A DNA stretch of 64,000 nt from Gemmatimonadota bacterium (GTDB lineage: Bacteria > Latescibacterota > UBA2968), in assembly GCA_026705765.1 (NCBI GenBank), contig JAPPAB010000104.1, positions 142,621-206,620 of the forward strand, written 5' to 3'. Below are positions 37,203-45,630 of the stretch, piece after piece. The translations under genes were made by a program, and so were the position numbers. The notes below the pieces were generated by a model that worked only from the letters and a program-made list of their open reading frames with translations, did not search any database and had not been told where the DNA came from. How positions within the stretch are numbered: position 1 is the stretch's first letter; each line of letters opens with the position of its first letter.

Positions 37203-40200
37203 TCAGAAACTAAACCTGGCGCCAAACGTAATATCTCGCCGGTCGCTAAAGAGGAGCGAAGGACGTCGCATATCCGGAAAATCCAGGACATCGGTACCCG
37301 GTCGCTTGCCTTCTTGCAACTTGCCATTTGAATCTACTGTCCAGCCTATCGATTCCATATACGCGCGGAAGCGATTGCCAGTACTCGTGCCTTGATATAC
37401 AAAGGCCTGCCCACCGCTGAAGCTCCCCACGCCACCTCTGGGCGTGTCTTCGGGCGCAGTCCCAAAAAGGTCGTTGCGATTGCCGCCGCCCAGGGTGTGC
37501 GTATTTTGGAAGTTGAGCGGGTTGGAAATCTCTACGAACAGCATAGGCGATCCCGGCATATCGAACATCTTGGAAATGCGCAGGTGCGCGGCGTATTCAT
37601 CGACCCACTGCGCGTTGAGCACATTGATCAGCGAAGCATCTGCATTGCCTGGATTGTAGTTGAACCACTCTCCCGCCTCGCGATCAAGGTAGAAACCGAA
37701 ATTCCAACCGCCCTTGAGCATCCGCTGTTCGCCGCCGTAATCGAGGGGCGTTCGGAAATTGCCGCCCAATTTTATCTGAGGCTTTGCCTTGAATGGCGGC
37801 GCGGCATTGTTCGGGTTACCCTCAAGCACGGTTATCGAAGGTGTTGAAACCGTCTTCGCATCGCGGATATCTTGCCACGCTGTGTTGCGAACCCGCGCCT
37901 GGCGAATATCATAAGACAAGAAACCAGTAAAGAACTGGCCCCGCGTCTTCTGCAACTTCAGTTCCAGCCCGCGCGCATCAGTCACAAAGGCATTTTGCGT
38001 GTTGCGAGGAGCGCCCGTGTTAAATGCGCCCCTGATCCGCACGGCGGGCCAGGCTTCGTTCTCGCCATCTTTGAAATAAACCGTTCCCGTCAAAAGATAC
38101 TGCCCCTGGAAGCTGCGTTCATATCCCATTTCATACTGAATCGTGCGCTCCATCTTCATCCACGGATTGCCAAAAAACTCCAGCGACTGTCCCAAACCGC
38201 TCTGCGTGCGATACATATCGCGTGTGTTCACAATCTGGTTAAAGTGCCCGTAGTTGATGAACATTTTGCTCAAATCCGTAATCGGATAAGACGCGCCAAA
38301 ACGGGGGCTGAAAGCCCAATCAGTTGGCGGGCGCACCTTGCGCACCGCGCGATAAACAGCTTCGGCATCTCTGCCAAACCACGGGAAATGGGTTTCATTT
38401 GGAAGGTCAAAATAAAGGTCGGGGCGATGCCAATCCAGACGAACACCGGCATTGACTACGATATCGCGATACTCCATCCTGTCCTGGAAAAAGACGCCGC
38501 CGAAGATCGGGGTTTTCACAAAATAGTTGTTGTGGTCACCCGTAGCGCCGCCCGACGGCACATCCGATTCATTGAAAACGCCATCCCCGTTGATATCGCC
38601 ACCACTGGGCAGGTCCGGATCGCTGCGCCCGGTCCACGGAAAGACCACGTCATCGGTTGAACTGACGCGCGGGCCTTCGTACTCATCCTTGTAAATGGGA
38701 TCGCTGAACTCGGGAACTGCGGCTGGCACCATACCCCGATTTTCGTGCAAATTGAAGTGATGCACCTGCACACCGGCTTTAATCTGGTGATGCGGGGTAA
38801 TCTGGCTGGTGAAATCAGCCGTAATATCGAGATCATCCATGGTGGACCAGTCGCCTGCGCGGCTATTGCCGCCACCGCCCTGCATTAGGAAAAGACCGAG
38901 AATATCCTGACCACCGGGCTTGTAATTCCAGCCAAAGGGCGCTTCGTTTAGAACCACGGCACCCCGCGATCTGGCCGCATCGGCACTATTCTCATCAACC
39001 TGTTCCATCGAACCATCTGTGTGGATGGCCATTGCGGGCGCGTTGGTCAGTTTTTGCGGATGCCATTGCGTAGTCCAATCCACATTCCCAAACCGCGCCG
39101 TCAAGTTGTAAAACGTCTTGGCCGACAAAGTGTGTGTCCAGGAGACCAACCCGTGATTGCGCTCAATTTGCATCTTCTGGTAATCGGCAGCGGGCATAAA
39201 CATGCGCGAATGGGTGTAGTTCTCAAAAACCGCCTGCTGTGTGCGCTGTGGCACGCCCACATTATTGCCCTGATGGCTCCCGTGCTGGAACCCCCGGATA
39301 TACTGCACACTCAATTTGGTCGTGGCCGTGGGGGTAAACGTCAGCTTGAGTTGTGTGGTATTGTCCCGATAAGAAACCGTGCCCACATCAAAGGGATAGG
39401 CCATGCGCTCTTTGCGGCTCGACGCCGTGAATCCCACCTTGTCTTTCAAAATTGGGCCACCAACCGTAATATCCCACAAATAATCGTAATCGCGGTCTTC
39501 CGGGTTTGCGTTAAACGGACCATCGGCATACGGATCGTCTCCGTCATGACTCCGATGCTGCCAGGCCCATATCCCTCTGGCCTGCTCAACAGTGGTAATG
39601 GGATCGCCACTTACGCCAGCCGTCCATTGTGTGCCACCGGCTGTGCGATTTGCGAGTTCCTGATTCCAGCCAATAAAGTCCGGCTCACCATCTCCATTGC
39701 GGTCCTCGGTAGGACTATTGGACTGAAAACGCCCCACATCCCACCAGTTTTCTTCAGAATAAAGATTTGGCCCAAAGTGCTTCTTGCCAGCGGGATTGTA
39801 CGTACCTTCTGCAGAAATAAAAAATTGGCTGGGTTCTTTGGTCACAAAGTTCACGACGCCACCGCGGATATTCCCGTATTCGGCATTAAAACCACCTGTG
39901 AGCACCTGAACCTGCTTGATCGCGGTCTTTGAAAAAGATGTATAAGCGCGCTGATGGCGATTGTCCGCCGCGGTCACGCCGTCCATATTAAAACCGATGT
40001 TCATGGCGTTTTCACCGCGAATGGTGATACCCCATGCATCTTTATCTAAACCCACCTGCGTGGCAACCTGATCCCGAATGCGCGCACCAACGGGAATTGT
40101 CTCGAGTTGCTCCTGCGTAATCGCCTGCTGCGCATACGATACGTCCATCTGAACCGGATCGAGATCGGCTGTCACCACAATAGCGTCCAACTCGACCGTC

Positions 40201-40550
40201 GATTCCTTGAGTTGGAAGTCAACCGTCGCGGTGCGGTCTAAAAGCACTTCCACCTCGGTCTTGGAAACGCTCTGATAACCCACGAGAGAAGCTCGCACTT
40301 CGTAAATGCCCGGCGACACGCGCAAAATAAAATACTCGCCGTTGACATCGACCGTCGCGCCCATCTTTGTACCTACCACCACGACATTGGCTCCAGGCAA
40401 CGGCTCGCCAGAATCCGCGTCTGTAACGCGCCCGGCGATCTTCCCCGTGGTCTGTGCATGCAACCCAACCGGTAAGGCAAGCAACACTGTACACAACAGT
40501 GCCACCCAAAATCCCGGCGGACGAAAAACATCGCTGTAAACGTTCTTCAT
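37203..40550 (-). CDS. Large TonB-dependent receptor (SusC-like layout)
   Basis: 1,115 residues. Signal peptide to about residue 33, a CarboxypepD_reg-like domain (GKIAGRVTDADSGEPLPGANVVV to TVDFQLKES), then a plug domain (IPVGARIRDQVATQVGL, GFNMDGVTAADNR, GFNAEYGNIRGGVVNFVTKE) and a barrel ending in ITFGARFSF. The barrel region carries calcium-like DGD motifs (DRNGDGEPDFIG, DINGDGVFNESD). It is the first gene of a three-gene operon with the 739-residue secreted protein and a PorV-like barrel, and it has a perfect -35 promoter upstream. It imports a ligand via TonB energy; no SusD gene is beside it, so the substrate-binding partner may be one of the operon genes. Confidence 0.9.
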   Translation of the reverse strand: MKNVYSDVFRPPGFWVALLCTVLLALPVGLHAQTTGKIAGRVTDADSGEPLPGANVVVVGTKMGATVDVNGEYFILRVSPGIYEVRASLVGYQSVSKTEVEVLLDRTATVDFQLKESTVELDAIVVTADLDPVQMDVSYAQQAITQEQLETIPVGARIRDQVATQVGLDKDAWGITIRGENAMNIGFNMDGVTAADNRHQRAYTSFSKTAIKQVQVLTGGFNAEYGNIRGGVVNFVTKEPSQFFISAEGTYNPAGKKHFGPNLYSEENWWDVGRFQSNSPTEDRNGDGEPDFIGWNQELANRTAGGTQWTAGVSGDPITTVEQARGIWAWQHRSHDGDDPYADGPFNANPEDRDYDYLWDITVGGPILKDKVGFTASSRKERMAYPFDVGTVSYRDNTTQLKLTFTPTATTKLSVQYIRGFQHGSHQGNNVGVPQRTQQAVFENYTHSRMFMPAADYQKMQIERNHGLVSWTHTLSAKTFYNLTARFGNVDWTTQWHPQKLTNAPAMAIHTDGSMEQVDENSADAARSRGAVVLNEAPFGWNYKPGGQDILGLFLMQGGGGNSRAGDWSTMDDLDITADFTSQITPHHQIKAGVQVHHFNLHENRGMVPAAVPEFSDPIYKDEYEGPRVSSTDDVVFPWTGRSDPDLPSGGDINGDGVFNESDVPSGGATGDHNNYFVKTPIFGGVFFQDRMEYRDIVVNAGVRLDWHRPDLYFDLPNETHFPWFGRDAEAVYRAVRKVRPPTDWAFSPRFGASYPITDLSKMFINYGHFNQIVNTRDMYRTQSGLGQSLEFFGNPWMKMERTIQYEMGYERSFQGQYLLTGTVYFKDGENEAWPAVRIRGAFNTGAPRNTQNAFVTDARGLELKLQKTRGQFFTGFLSYDIRQARVRNTAWQDIRDAKTVSTPSITVLEGNPNNAAPPFKAKPQIKLGGNFRTPLDYGGEQRMLKGGWNFGFYLDREAGEWFNYNPGNADASLINVLNAQWVDEYAAHLRISKMFDMPGSPMLFVEISNPLNFQNTHTLGGGNRNDLFGTAPEDTPRGGVGSFSGGQAFVYQGTSTGNRFRAYMESIGWTVDSNGKLQEGKRPGTDVLDFPDMRRPSLLFSDRRDITFGARFSF

Positions 40551-40623
40551 GCTCTACCTCCTTTGGGGGTGAAAAAACTGCGACGAAAAAACAATACTGT
40601 TTTATAGCTCTACACCGAATATA

Positions 40624-40652
40624 AGTTTATAGACTCCAATTCCTATTGTCAA
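40624..40652 (-). promoter_or_regulatory. Sigma70-type promoter of the large TonB operon
   Basis: On the minus strand TTGACA (40652-40647) is followed after 17 bases by TAAACT (40629-40624). It is about 74 bases upstream of the receptor ATG at 40550. Confidence 0.65.
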
Positions 40653-40676
40653 GTGAAAGTTCACCCATTATCTTAC

Positions 40677-40708
40677 AAAAAAAAAGGGATTTATAAATAT
40701 CAAATCCC
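40677..40708 (-). terminator. Terminator-like hairpin upstream of the TonB promoter
   Basis: Stem GGGATTT / AAATCCC (40686-40692 and 40702-40708) with a 9-base loop; on the minus strand it runs into nine T (40685-40677). It faces transcripts coming from the right across the antisense strand of the GH127-like gene, just before the receptor promoter. It may be an insulator. Confidence 0.55.
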
Positions 40709-40741
40709 CGTGAAATCCACCCTTAAACAGGCCCTCACAAA

Positions 40742-42286
40742 ATGAAACTCTCCAACATCAACACCACCGACATCACCGACGCAATCCGCCTGGGCTGCCG
40801 AATGATGAGCAATGTCTTCAACGCGGACGACAACGACATACCCTTCTTCAGTTCCGAAGTCAGCCCAAATCCGCAACTGCGGTTCAGCGGCGTCCACACA
40901 GAATCGCACGTGCCTGGCCGACACCTCAACGCATTGCTCAACGCCGAAGATGCAGGCGGCATCTCTGTGGATCCCGATGCCATTGAAAAACACGCCAACG
41001 CCGCCTTCTTCTCCTACAGCGGACCGGTCGCGCTCCCCCTCAACCGCACGGAAATCGATGGACCGGTCAACAGCTTCACAACCCACAATGTGCGCGAAGG
41101 CTTCCACGCCCTGTACTCGCTGGTCAAATATCGAAACTCCGATCGCGCTCGCGAAATCGCCGAAAACAGCATCCGGGACATATTCGAACTATTCAAACCG
41201 GATTCGGGCTGGGACTTCAATCGCCTTGGGAATGAGCACGGCATAGAAGTGCGCGAAAATACCTTCATCACCGGAATCGCGCGATCAATCGGTCCCCTGG
41301 TCAAATACTACCGCGCCACGGGCTATGGGCCTGCGCTCGAACTCGCCGTAATCCTGAAAGAAAAGACGACCCGCGAATTCTTCCTCGAATCGGGCGCTTA
41401 CGACCGCGAGAGCTTCGGACCGCATACCCATTCGACAACCTGCGTCATGTCTTCGCTCGCCCAACTCGCAGACCTTCTCGACGACGCACAATTGCTCAAC
41501 CGGGTCAAGGCATTTTACGACAATGGACTGTGGGAAATCCGCGATGAAATTGGATGGGTAATCGAGAATAGTGGAGATAATGCGAGTCCCAACCGCGGAG
41601 AGATCAACAACACGGGCGATATTGTCGAAACAGCCCTGGTACTGGGCAGAAAGGGATATACCGAATACTTCGAAGACGCCGAACGCATCACGCGATGTCA
41701 CATATTGCCCTCGCAATTGCGCGACAACAGCTTCATCGAAGACCCGCCCAATCCGCACAACATAGACGGGCTTCGCCAGGTCGCAGACCGGCATCTCGGC
41801 GGCTTCGGCTTCCCCGCCCCCTATGGTCATGCGCCCCTCGGCTTCGAGCGGATCAGCTTTAATACAGACATCGTAGGCGGAGGCGTCGGCTCACTCTGCG
41901 AAGTCCTGCGCGAAGCCGTACGCACCGAATCCTCGATCCACCGGGTGAATCTCCATTTCGATTGTGAAACCGATCATATCAAAGTCGAATCACCCTACAC
42001 AAATGACTGCCTGAGAATCACCGTCAAATCCCCCGGACCTCTATATGTCCGCATCCCAACCTGGGTCAATCCGTCCGATATCGCCGACCGCTCCACGTAC
42101 TCCAATGGCTATCTCTTAATCCCCGAACCTTCGGTCAACACCCCCATCGAAATACGCTTTCCCCTCGCCGAGCGCGAAATCGTATTGAAACACCGCACAC
42201 GCGACATCAAAGTCCGCCTTAAAGGAGACTCCGTACTCGCGATGGAGAATCACGGCGCTGACCTGACCTATTTCGATCCTCTATAG
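40742..42286 (+). CDS. GH127-like glycoside hydrolase (beta-L-arabinofuranosidase fold)
   Basis: 514 residues, no signal peptide, so cytoplasmic. The N-terminal two thirds fit an alpha/alpha-toroid (PVNSFTTHNVREGFHALYSLVKY, NTFITGIARSIGPLVKYY, ESGAYDRESFGPHTHSTTC). The C-terminal part has the beta domain blocks GPLYVRIPTWV and FPLAEREIVLKHRTRDIKVRLKGDSVLAMENHG that resemble GH127/DUF1680 enzymes. Zinc-coordinating Cys residues of characterised GH127 arabinofuranosidases are not evident, so the specificity may differ. It is divergent from the TonB operon with a 191-base gap and is followed by a 28-bp direct repeat. The substrate is unknown. Confidence 0.55.
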   Translation: MKLSNINTTDITDAIRLGCRMMSNVFNADDNDIPFFSSEVSPNPQLRFSGVHTESHVPGRHLNALLNAEDAGGISVDPDAIEKHANAAFFSYSGPVALPLNRTEIDGPVNSFTTHNVREGFHALYSLVKYRNSDRAREIAENSIRDIFELFKPDSGWDFNRLGNEHGIEVRENTFITGIARSIGPLVKYYRATGYGPALELAVILKEKTTREFFLESGAYDRESFGPHTHSTTCVMSSLAQLADLLDDAQLLNRVKAFYDNGLWEIRDEIGWVIENSGDNASPNRGEINNTGDIVETALVLGRKGYTEYFEDAERITRCHILPSQLRDNSFIEDPPNPHNIDGLRQVADRHLGGFGFPAPYGHAPLGFERISFNTDIVGGGVGSLCEVLREAVRTESSIHRVNLHFDCETDHIKVESPYTNDCLRITVKSPGPLYVRIPTWVNPSDIADRSTYSNGYLLIPEPSVNTPIEIRFPLAEREIVLKHRTRDIKVRLKGDSVLAMENHGADLTYFDPL

Positions 42287-42314
42287 TTCAATAACGCCAG
42301 TCTTCATGAGCGAA
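42287..42314. repeat. 28-bp direct repeat, left copy
   Basis: Matches 42759-42786 in 27 of 28 bases (one A/G change) and begins at the base after the stop of the GH127-like gene. The pair flanks the STAS gene at a distance of 472 bases. Confidence 0.85.
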
Positions 42315-42337
42315 TAGCGCGAGCATCTTTTAGTAGA

Positions 42338-42679
42338 TCAACTGCTCTTGAATGCGTTAAGAGCCTCTTTCTGAGAGTCATAGACAGCGACCAACCGATC
42401 AAAACGCCCGAGCGCCATAACCTTGCGAATTGGATCCGATAGGGCGCAAACTCCAAATTGCTTGCCCGATGCCTTAAATTCCCTGGCAAAGATCAGAAAA
42501 ATCCGAATTCCCGCACTGCTGATAAAGGATACCTGTTCACAGTCCATGATCAATGCCTGCTCTCCCGGATCAATTCCAGATTCCAGGGCACTATGCAATT
42601 CAGAAGCAGTGATACTGTCAATAGGACCACTGGGCAGTGCAATCAAGACTCCGTCTTTCCGCTCCCACTTAATATCCAC
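42338..42679 (-). CDS. STAS-domain protein (anti-sigma-factor antagonist type)
   Basis: 113 residues, the full length of a single STAS domain. SFISSAGIRIFLIFAREFK is the phosphorylation-loop region; Ser54 or Ser55 in SSAG is the expected phospho-site, and the beta-alpha pattern (VLIALPSGPIDSI, ALIMDCEQV, KVMALGRF) matches SpoIIAA-like proteins. Such proteins bind anti-sigma factors or other partners when dephosphorylated. No kinase or sigma factor is adjacent, so the partner is elsewhere. It is flanked by the 28-bp direct repeats. Confidence 0.8.
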   Translation of the reverse strand: MDIKWERKDGVLIALPSGPIDSITASELHSALESGIDPGEQALIMDCEQVSFISSAGIRIFLIFAREFKASGKQFGVCALSDPIRKVMALGRFDRLVAVYDSQKEALNAFKSS

Positions 42680-42758
42680 TTGAATTTGCCTCTCTTAGTG
42701 AAATTTCACTCTCTACAACAGTATAAAAATAATAAACGCGATTATTCTCTCTATTCCA

Positions 42759-42786
42759 TTCAATAACGCCAGTCTTCATGGGCGAA
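42759..42786. repeat. 28-bp direct repeat, right copy
   Basis: Matches 42287-42314 with one mismatch. It sits 58 bases past the stop of the regulator gene ending at 42845 (minus strand) and upstream of the STAS gene start. Confidence 0.85.
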
Positions 42787-42844
42787 CAAATTTTTCATTG
42801 GCCTAAAGTGCTTATATCCCCGTACTTCCTTGCTTTGAAGAAAC

Positions 42845-44422
42845 TCACCTTAGCACCTCCCATCGACCTGCTTTGGTCGATCCGACATGACGGATGGCTC
42901 CAGCAGCACGCAGCTTTGTCAAGTGGTACTTAACCCCATCCGGCGTAAGGCCAACACGTTCGGCCAACATACGCTGAGTTAGTTCAGGCTCAGCTTCAAG
43001 TAAGGCCAAAATTCGTTCTTGGGTAGTTTCTTGGGTAGTTTCTTGGGTAGTCTTTTTTACCACCTCCCATCGACCTGCTTTGGTCGATCCGACATGACGG
43101 ATGGCTCCAGCAGCACGCAGCTTTGTCAAGTGGTACTTAACCCCATCCGGCGTAAGGCCAACACGTTCGGCCAAAACACGCTGAGTTAGTTCAGGCTCGG
43201 CTTCGAGTAAGGCCAAAATTCGTTCTTGGGTAGTTTCTTGGGTAGGCATCTGGTTAGTTTTTGGGATAGTCTTAGGGGTAGAGGCACTACCAACAGGGGA
43301 ATCGGTCACTTGATACGCGGAGGAGAAGGGGAACCTCAACCACAGACCGTCGCCGCCCGGTTCCAACTCCCACTTTGGCGTGGGATTGCCAGCCTCCTTG
43401 CAGATGTCCACGATCCGCCGAATGCCTCGTCCCCAGGCTTCGATCATTCCGGCTCGGAAGAATGCGTAGGCAATCCGCGGGTTATACGGTCTTGACGAAA
43501 ATTCCCCGGTAAGTTGACCAGCGTCCCATTCAGGCGGCAACTGCACCGCATTCCAGATCGAGATCCGGTCGTCGTACACGCGAATCTGAATCGTGGTGGG
43601 GCTGGCGTAGTCGCGGTGAATGATGGCATTGATTACCGCTTCGCGCATAGCTTCGCGCGGTACAGGAAAGGTCTCCACACGGTAAACGCCATCGTAGGAA
43701 ATCAATGCCCTCGTATATTTTGTGTACAATAAGTCCATTGTCCGATTGACCTGAGTAAACAGATCGCCTTCGACAATATCCTGATACAGCAGTTCCGAAC
43801 CGCGAAAATAGCCGATCTTTACATAGGCTTCCATCACGAACTTGTCCGGCGCTGGATGAAAAAGCATTACCGCGGCGCGCTTCAGGAAATCTGCCTCTCG
43901 CAACTGAAGCCTTTCGATGACTTCCTCATCGGATTCGTTCAAAATGTCCCGTGGCAAGCGTTCGCTGTCAGCACCCCGCTGGCGAAACTCATCAAAGATA
44001 CGACTATCCAGATCCTCAAGATCGACGCCCGGCAAAGGCACATCGTCCCATGTTCGGCCATATTTTTGCAACAGGAATCGGCTAAGTGCTGCGCCTCTGA
44101 GCACCTGCTTGGTGCTGCCACTTCGATAGTGAAATTCGCCCTTATAGCTAATTGGATTTGGATAGGGATCAACCGCTATTTCCAGATATTCCCCGCCATC
44201 TTCCGACTTCAGGTTCACGTCAACCACGATGCCAAGCAATGCCTGAGCCTTATTGGGAATCTCTTCGAGCAATCGGAGAATATTCTTCACTCCGACCATC
44301 TCACCCCGGTCATTCTTACCGATCTCCAGTACGCCGCCCTGAGCGTTGGCGAAGCCACAGACCCATTTCAGGTATTCGTCCCGCCACGTCTCTTTCCATT
44401 CGATGTTCTGGCTCTCGCTCAT
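42845..44422 (-). CDS. AlbA_2/Schlafen-type ATP-binding regulator with tandem-duplicated winged-helix
   Basis: 525 residues. The N-terminal ~120 residues form an AlbA_2/Schlafen AAA_4 domain (NIEWKETWRDEYLKWVCGFANAQGGVLEIG, FHYRSGSTKQVLRG). Residues ~250-370 look like the HATPase-like part (MREAVINAIIHRDYASPTTIQI, GMIEAWGRGIRRIVD). The C-terminus contains two copies of a 63-residue winged helix, ERILALLEAEPELTQRVLAE and GLTPDGVKYHLTKLRAAGA (392-454 and 461-523), joined by T-T-Q-E repeats. COG2865-type regulators usually carry one such domain. It is transcribed away from the STAS gene and not clearly part of an operon. The target is unknown. Confidence 0.75.
   Translation of the reverse strand: MSESQNIEWKETWRDEYLKWVCGFANAQGGVLEIGKNDRGEMVGVKNILRLLEEIPNKAQALLGIVVDVNLKSEDGGEYLEIAVDPYPNPISYKGEFHYRSGSTKQVLRGAALSRFLLQKYGRTWDDVPLPGVDLEDLDSRIFDEFRQRGADSERLPRDILNESDEEVIERLQLREADFLKRAAVMLFHPAPDKFVMEAYVKIGYFRGSELLYQDIVEGDLFTQVNRTMDLLYTKYTRALISYDGVYRVETFPVPREAMREAVINAIIHRDYASPTTIQIRVYDDRISIWNAVQLPPEWDAGQLTGEFSSRPYNPRIAYAFFRAGMIEAWGRGIRRIVDICKEAGNPTPKWELEPGGDGLWLRFPFSSAYQVTDSPVGSASTPKTIPKTNQMPTQETTQERILALLEAEPELTQRVLAERVGLTPDGVKYHLTKLRAAGAIRHVGSTKAGRWEVVKKTTQETTQETTQERILALLEAEPELTQRMLAERVGLTPDGVKYHLTKLRAAGAIRHVGSTKAGRWEVLR
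42854..43040 (-). repeat. 187-bp tandem repeat, copy encoding the second winged helix
   Basis: Matches 43061-43247 with about four mismatches (period 207 bp). It encodes the C-terminal winged-helix copy of the regulator. At its right end three tandem 12-mers TTCTTGGGTAGT (43016-43051) encode the T-T-Q-E linker. Confidence 0.9.
43061..43247 (-). repeat. 187-bp tandem repeat, copy encoding the first winged helix
   Basis: Copy of 42854-43040 with changes CAACAT/AAACAC and two A/G differences. It ends in two TTCTTGGGTAGT-type 12-mers (43223-43246). Confidence 0.9.
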
Positions 44423-44768
44423 GTCGCCTTCTTTTTTTCTAACCTCGGACTGCCTTACGACTTGCCCTGTGACTTACCCTATGAAGTTGTAATCTTCCGA
44501 CCTCCAGCTCTATCTTGGACCCCTACTTGGCCCCTACTTGGACCCCAACTTGCACCCCAGCTTGCACCCCAGCTTGCACCCTGTAGCGTTAATGGTATTA
44601 CACGATAGGAAAACCTCAATTTGCTGTTTCCTGACAGTGAAAAGCTGCATCAATCACAGGCTTGATACACAAGCCCTAAACTCTCCACCGAAGCGGGGTA
44701 ACTCCAATCTTGCTATAAGCCTCTGTGTGGTATCAACTGCAAGTAGTCTTCCACCACAAACTGCACTA
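44423..44768. other. 346-base intergenic region with 12-bp minisatellite
   Basis: No convincing gene. 44514-44582 holds six imperfect 12-mers of the type CTTGCACCCCAG. On the minus strand one frame reads (G-A-S-W) three times and then runs to a stop before the regulator start, which resembles the tail linker of COG2865-type proteins. A second short 12-mer array, GACTTGCCCTGT-like, lies at 44449-44484. Promoter and SD of the regulator would lie here but are not clear. Confidence 0.55.
44514..44582. repeat. 12-bp tandem repeat (6 imperfect units)
   Basis: Units CTTGGACCCCTA, CTTGGCCCCTA, CTTGGACCCCAA, CTTGCACCCCAG, CTTGCACCCCAG and CTTGCACCCT follow each other. The same 12-base spacing occurs inside the regulator gene nearby. 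Confidence 0.85.
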
Positions 44769-45593
44769 TCACTGACACAACTCAGCTATCATCGCCGCAT
44801 TTTCGCCAAGCTGGTCATTGAACTTTTGATACATCCCCACCAGAAGAACATCATTAGATTTGATATTTTTAAGCGTAAAATCAAATTCTTCGCGAATCTG
44901 ATTTCTGGAGTTAATAGCGCGCCCAGCCGCGAGAACTTTGAAGGTAATACACGGCTTATCAGTGCTGCGAATAATACCACACATGCGGTCGCGGTGTTCG
45001 CGGAGATAGATTTCACTCAGGGGTTGATGACCAAATTTTTGTTCAAATTCTTCGCGTGCCCCCTGCAAATAATACAGCGCAGTCATGTAATAGTCGATAT
45101 CCCAGTCCTCTTCTTCGGCAATCTCAATAATGCGGGGATTGTGTACCGATAAACCGACCATAACACCCGTGTCGCGAATGCGCTTGAGAATATCCCGAAG
45201 ATAGTCCAGGCGATTTTCCTGAAAGCACCGCCCGGCAACACCGCTTCCATGAGGTGCCATACCAATGGGATTGTGTTTGGCGGCTTCGTCGATCAGTGAA
45301 GGATCGTCATACCAGTGTCCACCTCTGCTGAGACAGAAATAATGAATCGAACCCCCTTCATCGCGGTATCGCTGAAGATCGGCAGCCGAGCGTTCGGTAA
45401 GCGTATTTTGCCAGGCATTAACACCCACTTCTTCTGCGCGACGCAAGGTCGCCATAACCTGATCCGATGTATTGGCTTCTTGCTGGTGTTGCGAAAGCAA
45501 CTGATTAAAATGTGCATATCCATAGATCGGATTGTCGCCCATAATGAGACGACTGATCTGATATTGTCCAAATGGAACAGTTGGAAGACTCAT
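44769..45593 (-). CDS. TIM-barrel-like (aldo/keto-reductase-like) protein, function unknown
   Basis: 274 residues. An in-frame ATG at 45701 would run into the upstream dehydrogenase gene; the ATG at 45593, followed by MSLPTVPFGQYQISRLIMGDNPIYG, is preferred. The repeated strand/helix pattern (RLIMGDNP, SIHYFCLSRGG, GVMVGLSVHNPRIIE, CITFKVLAAG, NDVLLVGMYQKF) fits a TIM barrel with a reductase-type or lyase-type end. An aldo/keto reductase would need a Tyr-Lys-His-Asp set that I cannot place. It is the last gene of the six-gene operon running from 54650, 37 bases after the alcohol dehydrogenase. Its substrate is unknown. Confidence 0.6.
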   Translation of the reverse strand: MSLPTVPFGQYQISRLIMGDNPIYGYAHFNQLLSQHQQEANTSDQVMATLRRAEEVGVNAWQNTLTERSAADLQRYRDEGGSIHYFCLSRGGHWYDDPSLIDEAAKHNPIGMAPHGSGVAGRCFQENRLDYLRDILKRIRDTGVMVGLSVHNPRIIEIAEEEDWDIDYYMTALYYLQGAREEFEQKFGHQPLSEIYLREHRDRMCGIIRSTDKPCITFKVLAAGRAINSRNQIREEFDFTLKNIKSNDVLLVGMYQKFNDQLGENAAMIAELCQ

Positions 45594-45630
45594 CGCATTT
45601 TTCCTTATTTTTATTTTACCTGATCTCACC

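Noticed and set aside
37872..38660. 262-codon plus-strand frame opposite the large TonB receptor
   Set aside because: It lies inside a well-supported receptor gene on the other strand and shows no motif or ribosome site.
44538..45152. Plus-strand frame starting in the 12-bp repeat region
   Set aside because: It runs antisense to the TIM-barrel gene and its start is made of the tandem repeat, with no ribosome site.
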